A stretch of 64,000 bases of DNA from contig JAJFHG010000075.1 of NCBI GenBank assembly GCA_021775735.1, positions 1 through 64,000 on the forward strand. Direction: 5' to 3'. Source of the DNA: Hyphomicrobiaceae bacterium (lineage in GTDB: Bacteria > Pseudomonadota > Alphaproteobacteria > Rhizobiales > Hyphomicrobiaceae). The translations under genes and the position numbers were made by a program. The notes under the pieces are model-generated. The model saw nothing but the letters and a program-made list of their open reading frames with translations. It had not been told where the DNA came from and ran no database searches. Shown here in pieces: positions 53,400 to 62,888 of the stretch (the first letter of the stretch is position 1; every line of letters begins with the position of its first letter).

Positions 53400-54164
53400 C
53401 TATCGAACAAGATTGAAGAACCGGCCCCAACGCAAGTCGGAAGGCCAAGTCCAGGGGCTGGTCCAGCTCAAAGCGCCAGGCTCATCAACGGCTGCAGAAA
53501 AGAAAATAATTTCTGCACGTCCAACAAAGTTTTCAAGCGGGACCAAACCAACATCATGTGTTGCGCGACTGTCGGTTGAGTTGTCACGGTTGTCGCCCAT
53601 CATGAAGTAATACCCTTCAGGAACCGTGACGGGACGTGTGTTGTCAAAAACACCATTTGGGTCGGCATCAAGCACCGTATATTTCACCCCGTTAGGTAAC
53701 GTTTCTTCATATGATGGGATTGAAATCTGACGACCCGTATAACTCGTTGTCTTGAACACACCCTTGCGCTTTTTCGGAATAGCTTTGCTATTGATATGAA
53801 GCACGCCATCGCGCATTTCGATGGTATCACCCGGCAAACCAATGACACGCTTGATGTAATCTGTCTCGTTGTCGCGCGGGAGTTTGAACACCGCGACATC
53901 ACCACGTTCCGGCTTGTCTTCAAAAAGACGCCCCTCAAATAATTTTGGAGAATACGGGAACGAATAGCGCGAATAGCCATAAGACAGCTTGGAGACAAAC
54001 AGATAGTCACCAATCAGTAGCGTTTCTTTCATTGAGCCAGATGGAATATTAAACGGCTGATAGAAGAAGACCCGAACAACCAAAGCGATGATCAGCGCCT
54101 CGATAATAATCTTGAAGGTTTCACCCCAACCGGAGCGGGACGCCGTCGCCATATTCGCTTCCAC
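53400..54164 (-). CDS. lepB: Signal peptidase I
   Basis: Inner-membrane leader peptidase of about 254 residues. One membrane helix (about 15-37) is followed by the catalytic serine in PSGSMKETLLIGDYLF, the lysine in DYIKRVIGLPGD and the conserved MMGDNRDNSTDSR. A GTG at 54164 follows GGAG at six bases; an ATG four codons later also has a site, so the start is uncertain by four residues. It is followed by rnc at six bases. Confidence 0.95.
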   Translation of the reverse strand: MEANMATASRSGWGETFKIIIEALIIALVVRVFFYQPFNIPSGSMKETLLIGDYLFVSKLSYGYSRYSFPYSPKLFEGRLFEDKPERGDVAVFKLPRDNETDYIKRVIGLPGDTIEMRDGVLHINSKAIPKKRKGVFKTTSYTGRQISIPSYEETLPNGVKYTVLDADPNGVFDNTRPVTVPEGYYFMMGDNRDNSTDSRATHDVGLVPLENFVGRAEIIFFSAAVDEPGALSWTSPWTWPSDLRWGRFFNLVR

Positions 54165-54300
54165 CTTTTTCTCCTCGTTTTAACCGCACTGTTATCACCG
54201 CTTCGCGGCGGTTTGTGCCTAATGATGTAGCGCACAATCGATCAAAACCAAGGATTGTATCGAGGCTGTGGCGCAAATGCCGCCATTCAGGGGCGGCGTC

Positions 54301-54711
54301 TCAGGGCGTTATATCAACGGCAACACCGGAAATAATAACCACCGCCTCTGCCAATGGGAAATCGTCTGTCAGAGTGAGATCAATTTGCGCCCGAACACCA
54401 TCTGGCGTTAAGCACGCCAATTGCCGCGCCGCCCCGCCGGTAAGCGCCAACGTTGGCCGCCCAGAATTGAGGTTAACGACCCCCATGTCGCGCCAAAAGA
54501 CGCCGCGACTAAATCCCGTACCAAGTGCCTTTGAGCACGCTTCTTTGGCTGCAAAGCGTTTGGCATAAGACGCCGCACGATTGGCACGGCAGTCCGATTT
54601 TTTACGTTCTGTGTCCGTAAAAATGCGATCCAGAAACCGATCACCGAAGCGCTCTAGCGTCGATTCAATGCGACGAATATCAATTAAATCATTGCCAATA
54701 CCAATGATCAT
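54301..54711 (-). CDS. acpS: Holo-[acyl-carrier-protein] synthase
   Basis: Phosphopantetheinyl transferase that activates acyl carrier protein, 136 residues. Begins [14 protein letters not shown] and has the second metal motif [14 protein letters not shown]. Its ATG overlaps the pdxJ stop by four bases, so pdxJ and acpS are coupled. Confidence 0.95.
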   Translation of the reverse strand: MIIGIGNDLIDIRRIESTLERFGDRFLDRIFTDTERKKSDCRANRAASYAKRFAAKEACSKALGTGFSRGVFWRDMGVVNLNSGRPTLALTGGAARQLACLTPDGVRAQIDLTLTDDFPLAEAVVIISGVAVDITP

Positions 54712-55481
54712 GAGGCCTGACGGGCACGCCGACGCACCTCCAAACGAGCCTCCTCGATCAAATTACGCATGCGTGTGATGGCACCGTTCAGCCCAACAAA
54801 CAGGGCTTCACCGATGAGAAAATGCCCGATGTTCAGCTCGGTAATTTCTGGCAGAGCGGCAACCCGCCCTACGGTGTTGTAAGTCAAGCCGTGCCCCGCG
54901 TGTACTTCCAAGCCGACTGCATCTGCTTGGCTCGCGGCCGTCGCAATGCGTTTGAATTCATCTGCAAAACCTGCGGCATCATCCTTCAAAGCAGCTTCAC
55001 AATAAGCGCCCGTGTGCAGCTCTACGATATCAGCACCAAGGGTCATGGATGTTTCCACCGCTCGCATATCAGGCTCAATAAATAGTGAAACGCGAATGCC
55101 AGCATCTTTGAGACGGGCAATAAAATCCTTTAAATCTGAACGCGCGCCTGCAACATCAAGTCCACCCTCAGTCGTACGCTCCTCACGTCGCTCAGGCACG
55201 AGGCAACATGCGTTGGGAACATGACGCAACGCAATCTCCAGCATTTCGTCGGTGGGAGCCATTTCAAGATTGAGTGGCCGCGTGACTTCAGACTTAAGCC
55301 GCGCGATATCAAGATCGGAGATATGGCGACGATCTTCGCGCAGATGTGCCGTAATACCATCCGCACCAGCTTCAACGGCTTGGTGCGCAGCGCGCACAGG
55401 GTCCGGGTGGCGTCCACCACGCGCATTTCTAATGGTGGCGACATGATCAATATTCACGCCAAGGCGCGGAAGAGTAAGCAT
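54708..55481 (-). CDS. pdxJ: Pyridoxine 5'-phosphate synthase
   Basis: Final ring-closing enzyme of vitamin B6 synthesis, 257 residues. TIM-barrel motifs [32 protein letters not shown] and [12 protein letters not shown] are all present. It is the first gene of the coupled pdxJ-acpS pair and lies upstream of lepB-rnc-era-recO on the same strand. Confidence 0.96.
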   Translation of the reverse strand: MLTLPRLGVNIDHVATIRNARGGRHPDPVRAAHQAVEAGADGITAHLREDRRHISDLDIARLKSEVTRPLNLEMAPTDEMLEIALRHVPNACCLVPERREERTTEGGLDVAGARSDLKDFIARLKDAGIRVSLFIEPDMRAVETSMTLGADIVELHTGAYCEAALKDDAAGFADEFKRIATAASQADAVGLEVHAGHGLTYNTVGRVAALPEITELNIGHFLIGEALFVGLNGAITRMRNLIEEARLEVRRRARQAS

Positions 55482-55554
55482 GGTTCGGGTGTCTCAAACT
55501 TAAAGGTGATGTACCAAGCCCGCCATACGGGCACCAATCTCAACCCCAACTCTA

Positions 55555-56142
55555 TCAAACTGGAGTTGGCTCGGAAAGGTATGCTGTAGCACGCGCGCGC
55601 TGATAAGCAGCGATCAGAGGGCGCAATGTATAGTAAATAACGGTGGCAACGATGAGACCCAGCGGCAGCGACCCTGCCAGCATCGGTTTAAGCACTGGCC
55701 AAACCAGGGTAATGGCATGATCAATAACGTCTGGCGACCATGTGGCCAGAGCGTCCACAAAACGCATCAGATAATATTCTAGTCCTGAAAATGTCAGGAC
55801 GTTTTCAACACCAAGCATATAGCATCCTGCTAGATATGTACCTCCCCAAATTAGCGGCCAGCTCAACGGATTGCCAAAGAAGGTACCAATCAACGCTGCG
55901 GGAATATTAGCGCGGATTGCAAATGCTAACAGTGCGGCGAGTAGCATCTGCGTGCCAAGCAACGGTGTAATGGAAACAAAAACGCCAGCTGAACAACCCA
56001 GCGCAACTTGGTGGGGACTGGATTGCAAACGTTCTAAACGATGCATGAAATAACGTAGAGAACGTGTCCAGCTACGTCGCGGCCAAAGCCATGTGCGTGC
56101 GCGCTCAGCAAACGTCTGCGGTGTGCGCCGTTTAAACAGCAT
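55555..56142 (-). CDS. DUF2062 membrane protein
   Basis: 195-residue inner-membrane protein with a basic N-terminus and DUF2062 core: SSPHQVALGCSAGVFVSITPLLGTQM and FGNPLSWPLIWGGTYLAG. Three hydrophobic segments are visible. The function is not established. GAGGG lies before the ATG. A perfect 12-bp inverted repeat (56157-56182) stands just upstream in the leader, downstream of the rsh stop. Confidence 0.9.
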   Translation of the reverse strand: MLFKRRTPQTFAERARTWLWPRRSWTRSLRYFMHRLERLQSSPHQVALGCSAGVFVSITPLLGTQMLLAALLAFAIRANIPAALIGTFFGNPLSWPLIWGGTYLAGCYMLGVENVLTFSGLEYYLMRFVDALATWSPDVIDHAITLVWPVLKPMLAGSLPLGLIVATVIYYTLRPLIAAYQRARATAYLSEPTPV

Positions 56143-56156
56143 ATCGTTCCCTCAAC

Positions 56157-56182
56157 ATCAGCACACAGTCCTGTGTGCTGAT
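56157..56182. repeat. Perfect 12-bp inverted repeat between rsh and the DUF2062 gene
   Basis: ATCAGCACACAG and its complement separated by two bases. It lies 15 bases past the rsh stop and 15 bases before the DUF2062 start; no T-run follows on the minus strand, so it is not a normal intrinsic terminator. Confidence 0.75.
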
Positions 56183-56197
56183 CCCCGTGACATCATC

Positions 56198-58441
56198 TTA
56201 CTCAAACACGCGTTCAACGTCACTGACCACGGCCTTCTCTTTTAGACCAGCAATAATGTGGGTTAGATGTGGCAAATCCCAGACCTCAAGCCCAATCTTC
56301 ATTTCGGAGAATTCTACACCGCGATTTGTCAAATTTATGCTGTCTATGTTGCCGCCCGCACCGCCAATAACGTCGGCTACCTCTGCCAAGGTACCCGGTT
56401 TATTAGGCGCCGTGATATTGATAACGGCCGGAAAACGTTCAGGTTTATCAGGGTCTAGGTCCCAGGTGACGTCAATCCATTCCTGATGCTCAAAGTCGCG
56501 CAAACGGGGTGAATGGATATGAAAAATGCGAATTCCTTCACCATCTTTCATAACACCAACAATACGGTCCCCTGGCACGGCACCGCCCTCAGCAAATTTT
56601 ACCGGAACATTATCCTTCAATCCACGAATGGCAATAGAGCTCGATTGGCTGACCGGCTCGGCATCTTTCGTGCTGAACTTCAAACCGATTGCAGAGGCCA
56701 GTTTATACCAACCCTTCTGTCCCTGAGCGCGACCAATCCGTGCCTGTGGTTTGCATTTTTTTTCAACAACCTCTGCATCTTCTTGCTTATACTCAGGAAA
56801 CAATAGTGGCATGAGCTTTGAAACGTGCAGGTCTTTGCGTCCAACAGCCACCAAAATATCCTCAGGTGTCTTTTGTGGCAGCGCCCCTATGGCTTTCGTC
56901 AACAAACTTTCATCGTAAGTTGTTCCAAACTTCGACATTTCGGCAAGCACTAGTCGGCGACCAAGCTCAATGTACTCATGGCGCTGTTGTTCGCGCGCTG
57001 CTTTGCGAATTGCTGACCGTGCGCGACCGGTGACGGCAAAGTTTTCCCAAGCGGCTGGTGGTGTATGGGCCTTGGAAGACAGGACCTGAATTTCATCACC
57101 ATTACGCAAACGCGTATCGATAGGAACTTTGCGTCCATTCACAATGGCACCAGTTGCACGTCGACCGAGGTCGCTGTGAACAGAAAAAGCAAAATCGAGC
57201 GGTGTCCCGCCCCGCGGCAAAGCGATAAGACGCCCTTTAGGCGTGAAGCAGAAGACTTGATCCTGAAACAACTCCAGCTTGGTGTGCTCAAGAAATTCTT
57301 CCGAATTTGAGCCCTCCAAAAGGGCTTCCACCATGCGTCGCAGACCGACATAAGGATTTACATCACGCGACACCGCACTTCCATTAACGGGAGGACGCTC
57401 TGATCCGGGCGCATCTTTATAAAGCGCATGCGCAGCGATGCCATATTCAGCGACCTCGTGCATTTTTCGAGTACGGATTTGCAACTCAACCCGTTGGTGC
57501 TTCGTACCAACAACGGTTGTATGGATTGATTGATAGTTATTTTGCTTTGGTGTCGAGATGTAGTCTTTAAAGCGACCTGGCACCGTGCGCCACGAGGTGT
57601 GCACGACACCCAACACGCGATAGCACGCCTCTATATCATCGACCACAATGCGGAACCCAAAAATATCTGACAATTGCTCAAGCGAAATCTGCCGGTTTGT
57701 CATCTTCCGCCAGATAGAATAAGGCGTCTTTTGACGACCAAAAACCTCAGCCTCGATACCGCCTGCTGCAAGCTTTTCTTTGAGCGCGCTTGTCACATCA
57801 TCAACGATGTCCTGATTGCGCTCGAACAACTCATCAAGCTTATCGGTAACCGCTTTATAACCATCAGGATTGACCCAACGAAACGCGAGCGACTCAAGCT
57901 CTTCGCGCATGGCCTGCATACCCATACGGCCTGCAAGTGGAGCGTAGATTTCTAAAGTTTCTTCTGAATTACGCTTACGGCTTTCCGGCTTTTTGTGTTC
58001 CAGCGTGCGCATATTGTGTAAGCGATCAGCAAGCTTGACGAGAAGCACGCGAATGTCACTTGAAATTGCCACCAGAAGCTTGCGAAAATTTTCCGCCTGT
58101 TGCGCTTCTCTGGACACCAGATCAAGGCGATTTATTTTGGTGAGGCCATCAACCAGAGCGCCAATACGTGGGCCAAAAAGCTCATCAATTTCAGCTCTAG
58201 TCGTGTCTGTGTCTTCAATTACATCATGCAGGAGAGCCGTTGCGATCGTCGCATCATCAAGCTTGAGCTTAGTCAGGATGCCTGCAACTTCAAGCGGATG
58301 TAGAAAGTAAGGATCGCCCGAAGCCCGCTTTTGATTAACGTGGGCCTTCATGGCATAGACATAAGCGCGGTTGAGAAGCGCCTCATCCGCGTCAGGGTCG
58401 TAGCTTTGTACGATTTCAAGTAGTTCGTACTGCCGCATCAT
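56198..58441 (-). CDS. rsh: Bifunctional (p)ppGpp synthetase/hydrolase Rsh
   Basis: Stringent-response enzyme of 747 residues that makes and degrades (p)ppGpp. Hydrolase domain: His48 and the His72-Asp73 pair (LLHDVIEDTD) give an intact HD site. Synthetase domain: RFKDYISTPKQNNYQSIHTT. TGS and ACT domains follow (QVFCFTPKGRLIALPRG; INITAPNKPGTLAEVADVIGG). This is the single long Rsh typical of alphaproteobacteria, next to rpoZ as usual. An ATG one codon later is equally possible. Confidence 0.96.
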   Translation of the reverse strand: MMRQYELLEIVQSYDPDADEALLNRAYVYAMKAHVNQKRASGDPYFLHPLEVAGILTKLKLDDATIATALLHDVIEDTDTTRAEIDELFGPRIGALVDGLTKINRLDLVSREAQQAENFRKLLVAISSDIRVLLVKLADRLHNMRTLEHKKPESRKRNSEETLEIYAPLAGRMGMQAMREELESLAFRWVNPDGYKAVTDKLDELFERNQDIVDDVTSALKEKLAAGGIEAEVFGRQKTPYSIWRKMTNRQISLEQLSDIFGFRIVVDDIEACYRVLGVVHTSWRTVPGRFKDYISTPKQNNYQSIHTTVVGTKHQRVELQIRTRKMHEVAEYGIAAHALYKDAPGSERPPVNGSAVSRDVNPYVGLRRMVEALLEGSNSEEFLEHTKLELFQDQVFCFTPKGRLIALPRGGTPLDFAFSVHSDLGRRATGAIVNGRKVPIDTRLRNGDEIQVLSSKAHTPPAAWENFAVTGRARSAIRKAAREQQRHEYIELGRRLVLAEMSKFGTTYDESLLTKAIGALPQKTPEDILVAVGRKDLHVSKLMPLLFPEYKQEDAEVVEKKCKPQARIGRAQGQKGWYKLASAIGLKFSTKDAEPVSQSSSIAIRGLKDNVPVKFAEGGAVPGDRIVGVMKDGEGIRIFHIHSPRLRDFEHQEWIDVTWDLDPDKPERFPAVINITAPNKPGTLAEVADVIGGAGGNIDSINLTNRGVEFSEMKIGLEVWDLPHLTHIIAGLKEKAVVSDVERVFE

Positions 58442-58534
58442 TGCGGGCCTACCTCACATCACTTGCGTGTGCAGATAGACTAGCTTGCAACGAAACAAAA
58501 ATCACGCGCGCGGCTCTAAATAATTACGGCAAGC

Positions 58535-58966
58535 TTACCGGCTGCGATCACGTGGCGCACCACTCGCGCCAATGTTAGCGGATGGCTCCGTGGGTGTTTG
58601 GCTTTCAAGGCCACGCAGCAACTGCTCTTCGGTCATCACATCAACTTGCGTGTCGCTGGATTGTTCATCACGGCCAAGCATTGGGCCGCGGCGATCATTT
58701 GGTAACAACGGTGCGGCATCAGCTTCAGGCTCATCGACTTCGGTATTTTTCTGAATTGAGTGAATCAGGGCTTCACGCATGTCATCAGGAACAACGGTTT
58801 GCTCTGCGACTTCGCGCAGCGCAATAACAGGGTTTTTATCACCATCGGGGTCAATCGTCATTGCACCGCCATTGGCGATTGCACGGGCGCGGTGGGCGGC
58901 TAGCAACACGAGCTCAAACCGGTTCGAAACCTTATCGACACAATCTTCAACCGTGACACGTGCCAT
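58535..58966 (-). CDS. rpoZ: RNA polymerase omega subunit
   Basis: 143-residue omega subunit beginning [20 protein letters not shown], with ARAIANGGA and [16 protein letters not shown], the conserved core. The C-terminal half is an acidic, variable tail. It lies just upstream of rsh, its usual partner. A hairpin at 59102-59126 insulates its leader. Confidence 0.95.
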   Translation of the reverse strand: MARVTVEDCVDKVSNRFELVLLAAHRARAIANGGAMTIDPDGDKNPVIALREVAEQTVVPDDMREALIHSIQKNTEVDEPEADAAPLLPNDRRGPMLGRDEQSSDTQVDVMTEEQLLRGLESQTPTEPSANIGASGAPRDRSR

Positions 58967-59101
58967 ATCGTAAATTCCCTCAAGATCGACCGACAGCGAA
59001 ATAACCGTCGGATAAAGATGTCCAGTGCGGAGCGGCCAGTCGACCCAGGGTGAGGCGTAAAACGTACCTCATCAATGCTCCGTGAATGGCAAAGAAAAAC
59101 G

Positions 59102-59126
59102 GGCGAAATCTCGGTCCGAGATCGCC
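59102..59126. terminator. Bidirectional hairpin upstream of rpoZ
   Basis: GGCG-(AA)-ATCTCG-GTC-CGAGAT-CGCC, with TTTT after it on the plus strand and CGTTTTTC after it on the minus strand. It can end transcription in either direction. Confidence 0.65.
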
Positions 59127-59330
59127 TTTTCAAGCAATTGAATGACATACTTATCATTTCAGCGCAACAAACAGCTTCGATTTTGAGAAATCGTGGACAA
59201 GGTTGTTTGGACATCAAGATAAAAATCGATATTACTGCAAAATTCTTCCGTATCCCCAAGTTCAAAATATATTTTTGAAGCTTTCCCAAATATTACACTA
59301 AGAAATACTACGCCAAACAAACTATGTTAT

Positions 59331-59362
59331 TTGTGTATACTAGTGCTTAGGTCTAGTATACA
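59331..59362 (+). promoter_or_regulatory. 10-bp inverted repeat overlapping a candidate promoter
   Basis: TGTATACTAG (59334-59343) and CTAGTATACA (59353-59362) are perfect inverted repeats nine bases apart. They overlap TTGTGT (59331-59336) and TAGTAT (59354-59359), spaced 17 bases, a plausible -35/-10 pair on the plus strand. This looks like a repressor site on a promoter reading towards the NYN gene, 440 bases away. Confidence 0.5.
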
Positions 59363-59800
59363 TTCGTATAAATGAAAATAATGCGTTTAGTTCGTTGAGA
59401 CGTGTGCTGACCTTAGGCTTGCGGCAGCAATTTACGCTCAAAGAAAAGACGCTGACTTCAGCAATTTTCTGGTTGCTGTCCTGGCTCGCGACGTGGGTTT
59501 GGCAAATGGTTAATTGCCAACAAAATACACCTTTTGGTCGATCTGCAGTTGCGTTTACCGGCGAGTTCTAGCACAACTCAGACAAATCCATTCAGTTTCC
59601 CCTGACGTATTGGATTCTAAAATCGGACTCTTGGTGTACAGCCTTGTGGGCAGTCGTATTTTGCCTATGGGACTGTCATATTGCCATAATGTCTATCGAT
59701 AATCCCTGCAGATCGCTGTGACTTCATCATGTGCACGCGCTTTGTACTTTAATCCTAACTCTGCCATTGCGCAGTTCTACATTCTTTTAGAGGACGCCGA

Positions 59801-60409
59801 ATGTACTTCGATAAATCTGAACGTGTTGCTTTGTTTATTGATGGCGCAAATTTATACGCCACATCAAAGGCACTCGGCTTTGACATTGACTACAAGCGTC
59901 TCCTGTTTTTATTTCAAAAGCGCGCGCAGTTGATTAGAGCCTCCTACTACACAGCTCTCATTGAAGATCAGGAATATTCTTCAATTCGCCCATTGGTCGA
60001 TTGGCTAGATTATAACGGCTACTCGATGGTGACCAAGCCAGCCAAAGAATTCACGGACGCTTCAGGGCGGCGCAAAGTAAAAGGCAATATGGATATTGAA
60101 TTAACGGTTGATGCCATGCGTCTTGGCAAAAACCTCGATCATATTGTTCTCTTTTCTGGTGATGGTGATTTTCGTTACGTCGTTGCCGCCCTTCAACAAG
60201 ACGGCAAACGCGTCAGTGTTATCTCTACGCTGCGGACCCAGCCGGCTATGGTTGCTGATGAATTACGTCGTCAGGCCGATCAGTTTATTGATATCGCTGA
60301 TCTTGAAGATGAAATTTGCCGAACAGGCGGCCCTCAGCACAATCAAACGAGAAATAACAAGAATTACGAAGATGATTTAGAACCTGTCTATGTTGATGAA
60401 GATCTTTAA
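59801..60409 (+). CDS. NYN-domain (LabA/PIN-like) RNase-type protein
   Basis: 202-residue NYN-domain protein, a PIN-like metal-dependent nuclease fold. Catalytic acidic residues are visible: FIDGANLY (about 13-20), the NMDIELTVD stretch near 95-103 and SGDGDFRYVV near 120-129. The C-terminus is acidic and less ordered. GAGGA six bases before the ATG supports the start. It sits between rpoZ and the uracil-DNA glycosylase gene, a common order in the lineage. The RNA or other substrate is unknown. Confidence 0.92.
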   Translation: MYFDKSERVALFIDGANLYATSKALGFDIDYKRLLFLFQKRAQLIRASYYTALIEDQEYSSIRPLVDWLDYNGYSMVTKPAKEFTDASGRRKVKGNMDIELTVDAMRLGKNLDHIVLFSGDGDFRYVVAALQQDGKRVSVISTLRTQPAMVADELRRQADQFIDIADLEDEICRTGGPQHNQTRNNKNYEDDLEPVYVDEDL

Positions 60410-60457
60410 GACAACAACAGGCTTGGACACACTCAAATAATCGCCTAATCTGCGGCG

Positions 60458-61144
60458 ATGGTAGCTGTTACGTCTTCGTCCCATTCCGCCACAAACACCA
60501 ACAGCCCTGAACCCAGCGCTGAATGTCGGTTATGTCCACGGCTGACTCAATTTCGTGCGCAAAACGCAGATGATAATCCAAGTTGGTTTAATGCGCCTGT
60601 ACCCTCGTTTGGGCCTCAAAGTGCTGAGTTGCTAATTGTCGGCCTCGCACCAGGCCTCAAAGGCGCAAACAAAACGGGCAGACCGTTTACCGGCGATTAT
60701 GCTGGCGACCTTCTCTATGAAACTTTGTTGAATTTCGGCTTTGCCAAAGGCCTGTATCAGGCCCGTGCCGATGATGGGTTACACCTTGTCAATTGCATGA
60801 TCTCCAATGCAGTCCGCTGCGTGCCGCCGCAAAACAAACCCGTTGGCAAAGAAATATCGACTTGCCGCCAATTTCTGACAGCGCGCATCAACAGCCTAAA
60901 AAAACTAAAAGTCATTATCGTATTGGGGCGCATTGCCCATGATTCAACACTTACTGCACTTGAGGTGAAAAAGTCTGAGCACCCCTTTGGACATAACAAA
61001 ACGCATCATATTTCAGGAAATGATCGGCACGGTCTGATTGTAATTGATAGCTATCATTGCTCGCGTTACAACACCAACACCGGTCGACTCACGCCTGAGA
61101 TGTTCACGGCTGTGTTTGAAAACGCGCAAAATTACGTCGGTTAG
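60458..61144 (+). CDS. Uracil-DNA glycosylase, family 5 (UDGb-like, iron-sulfur)
   Basis: 228-residue DNA repair glycosylase. Four Cys residues in the family arrangement (Cys23, Cys26 and a later pair in VRCVPP and STCRQF) suggest a 4Fe-4S cluster. Motif A reads GLAPGLKGANKTGRPFTGD, the family 5 form, and the later motif is YHCSRYNTNTGRLT, where Cys replaces the more usual Pro after His. It excises uracil from DNA by homology. It follows the NYN gene on the same strand and converges with smpB. Confidence 0.9.
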   Translation: MVAVTSSSHSATNTNSPEPSAECRLCPRLTQFRAQNADDNPSWFNAPVPSFGPQSAELLIVGLAPGLKGANKTGRPFTGDYAGDLLYETLLNFGFAKGLYQARADDGLHLVNCMISNAVRCVPPQNKPVGKEISTCRQFLTARINSLKKLKVIIVLGRIAHDSTLTALEVKKSEHPFGHNKTHHISGNDRHGLIVIDSYHCSRYNTNTGRLTPEMFTAVFENAQNYVG

Positions 61145-61164
61145 ATGTGGCACAACACAGATCT

Positions 61165-61641
61165 TCACCCTTTGTCGCGTAAAATGCGCGCTTTCTCGCG
61201 GTTCCAATCACGTATCTTCGCGCTTTCACGCTTATCGTGCAGCTTCTTGCCTTCGCCCACTGCAACCTTCAATTTGGCTTTCCCTTTATCATTAAAATAA
61301 AGTGACAAAGCCAAAAGCGTCATGCCTTTACGCTCTGTTGCCAGCGCCAATTTGTGCATCTCGCTCTTGTTAAGCAGCAGTTGGCGTTTGCGATGCGGCT
61401 CGTGCTGAAAAAACTGACCAGCGCCTTGGTATTCTGGGATCAACGCATTAATCAGATAAAGGCCATCGTTTTCAACAGAGACGTAGCCTTCTGCGATGTT
61501 GGCCTGACCATTGCGCAGCGACTTGACCTCGGTCCCTTTAAGGACAAGGCCCGCTTCATAAGTGTCTCCAATCATGTACTCGTGGCGTGCCCTGCGATTT
61601 TCAGCAATGATCAAACGCCCGTCTTTGGATTTGGGCGGCAT
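61165..61641 (-). CDS. smpB: SsrA-binding protein SmpB
   Basis: tmRNA partner for rescue of stalled ribosomes, about 158 residues. Visible: ENRRARHEYMIGDTYEAGLVLKGTEVKSLR, the HEPHRKRQLLL segment and the basic C-terminal tail ending WNREKARILRDKG. The ATG at 61641 follows TGGAAC; an ATG four codons earlier is possible. It lies 84 bases after dapA on the same strand, the usual order. No tmRNA gene is in the window. Confidence 0.95.
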   Translation of the reverse strand: MPPKSKDGRLIIAENRRARHEYMIGDTYEAGLVLKGTEVKSLRNGQANIAEGYVSVENDGLYLINALIPEYQGAGQFFQHEPHRKRQLLLNKSEMHKLALATERKGMTLLALSLYFNDKGKAKLKVAVGEGKKLHDKRESAKIRDWNREKARILRDKG

Positions 61642-61725
61642 GCCGCGTTCCATTCTGGTGTATCGCCAGGACTGAACCGGACGTGGTCCAATCGCCTAGC
61701 ATTCAACTGAGCTTCGTCTTTGTAT

Positions 61726-62616
61726 CTAAGCAGCGGCGCTGGCACCAACAAGGCCCACTTTTTCCAGCGCTGCATCAACAATGGCCTTGGCACGATCTGT
61801 GATCGGAACCATCGGCAGGCGGGCCGTTGGTTCGCAGAACCCAAGACGGCTTACTGCATACTTCACAGGGCCAGGACTGCTTTCGCAGAACATAGCATCA
61901 TGCAACGGCATCAGACGGTCCTGAATAGTCAGTGCTTTAGCGAAATCACCTGCAAGACACGCGTTCTGGAATTCAGAACAAAGTCGCGGCGCAACGTTAG
62001 ACGCTACAGAGATGCACCCATGCCCACCATGGGCCATGTAGCCCAGCGCTGTCGCATCCTCACCAGACAGCTGATTGAACTCTGGTCCCATCGCTGCCCG
62101 TTGTTGTGAAACACGTGCGATATCGGCGGTTGCATCTTTGACGCCGGTGACGTTCTTCAACTCAAAACAATGCGCCATTGTTTCAACTGTCATATCGACA
62201 ATCGAGCGACCTGGAATGTTGTAGATAATGATCGGAATAGACACTGCGTCATTGATCGCTTTGTAGTGTTCATAGAGACCATCTTGGCTTGGCTTGTTAT
62301 AATAGGGGGTCACAACCAACACGCTCGACGCACCTGCTTTTTCCGCATGGGTGGCAAAATCAACAGCCTCAGACGTCGCGTTTGATCCAGCACCTGCCAT
62401 CACAGGCACCTTGCCGCCTGCTGCATCGACTGCAATCTCAACGATACGTTTGTGCTCTTCGGGCGAAAGTGTTGGGCTTTCCCCGGTGGTACCAACCGGC
62501 ACCAAGCCATGGGTTCCCTCCGAAATTTGCCAGGCGATGAACTTCCGATACGCGTCTTCATCTACCGCGCCATCTTTAAACGGCGTAATCAAAGCCGTAT
62601 AAGAGCCTTTGAACAT
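61726..62616 (-). CDS. dapA: 4-hydroxy-tetrahydrodipicolinate synthase
   Basis: First committed enzyme of lysine and diaminopimelate synthesis, condensing pyruvate with aspartate semialdehyde. 296 residues; [27 protein letters not shown] and the Schiff-base lysine in [10 protein letters not shown] are present. The ATG at 62616 gives normal length and follows GGGGAT at a slightly long distance; a TTG at 62643 would add nine residues. smpB follows on the same strand. Confidence 0.95.
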   Translation of the reverse strand: MFKGSYTALITPFKDGAVDEDAYRKFIAWQISEGTHGLVPVGTTGESPTLSPEEHKRIVEIAVDAAGGKVPVMAGAGSNATSEAVDFATHAEKAGASSVLVVTPYYNKPSQDGLYEHYKAINDAVSIPIIIYNIPGRSIVDMTVETMAHCFELKNVTGVKDATADIARVSQQRAAMGPEFNQLSGEDATALGYMAHGGHGCISVASNVAPRLCSEFQNACLAGDFAKALTIQDRLMPLHDAMFCESSPGPVKYAVSRLGFCEPTARLPMVPITDRAKAIVDAALEKVGLVGASAAA

Positions 62617-62888
62617 GCTTGCTTGATCCCCAAAATTCGCCAATCCAGCAGGACGGGAACGCCCTGTGGATCACTCTTGATCTGTCATCTACCGGTTTTC
62701 GAGCGAAAAATCGCGTGTAGCGTCACCGGCAAGCCAAAAATACACCCTAATTCACACTGATTGAGAGGCTGGTATCTCGAACCTAAACGCCGCAGCATTA
62801 GCCAGCCTCAGTTTGACTACAGATTAGGCGGTTGCCGGAAGGCGTACAAGACGCCACTGTTGCGCGAATCGCAAAAAAGGAGCGCCCC

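Larger units (their letters stand above)
58967..59800. other. Long AT-rich intergenic region upstream of rpoZ and the NYN gene
   Basis: About 830 bases without a convincing protein gene. It contains the hairpin at 59102-59126, a 10-bp inverted repeat with a candidate promoter at 59331-59362, and otherwise plain AT-rich DNA. Confidence 0.5.
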
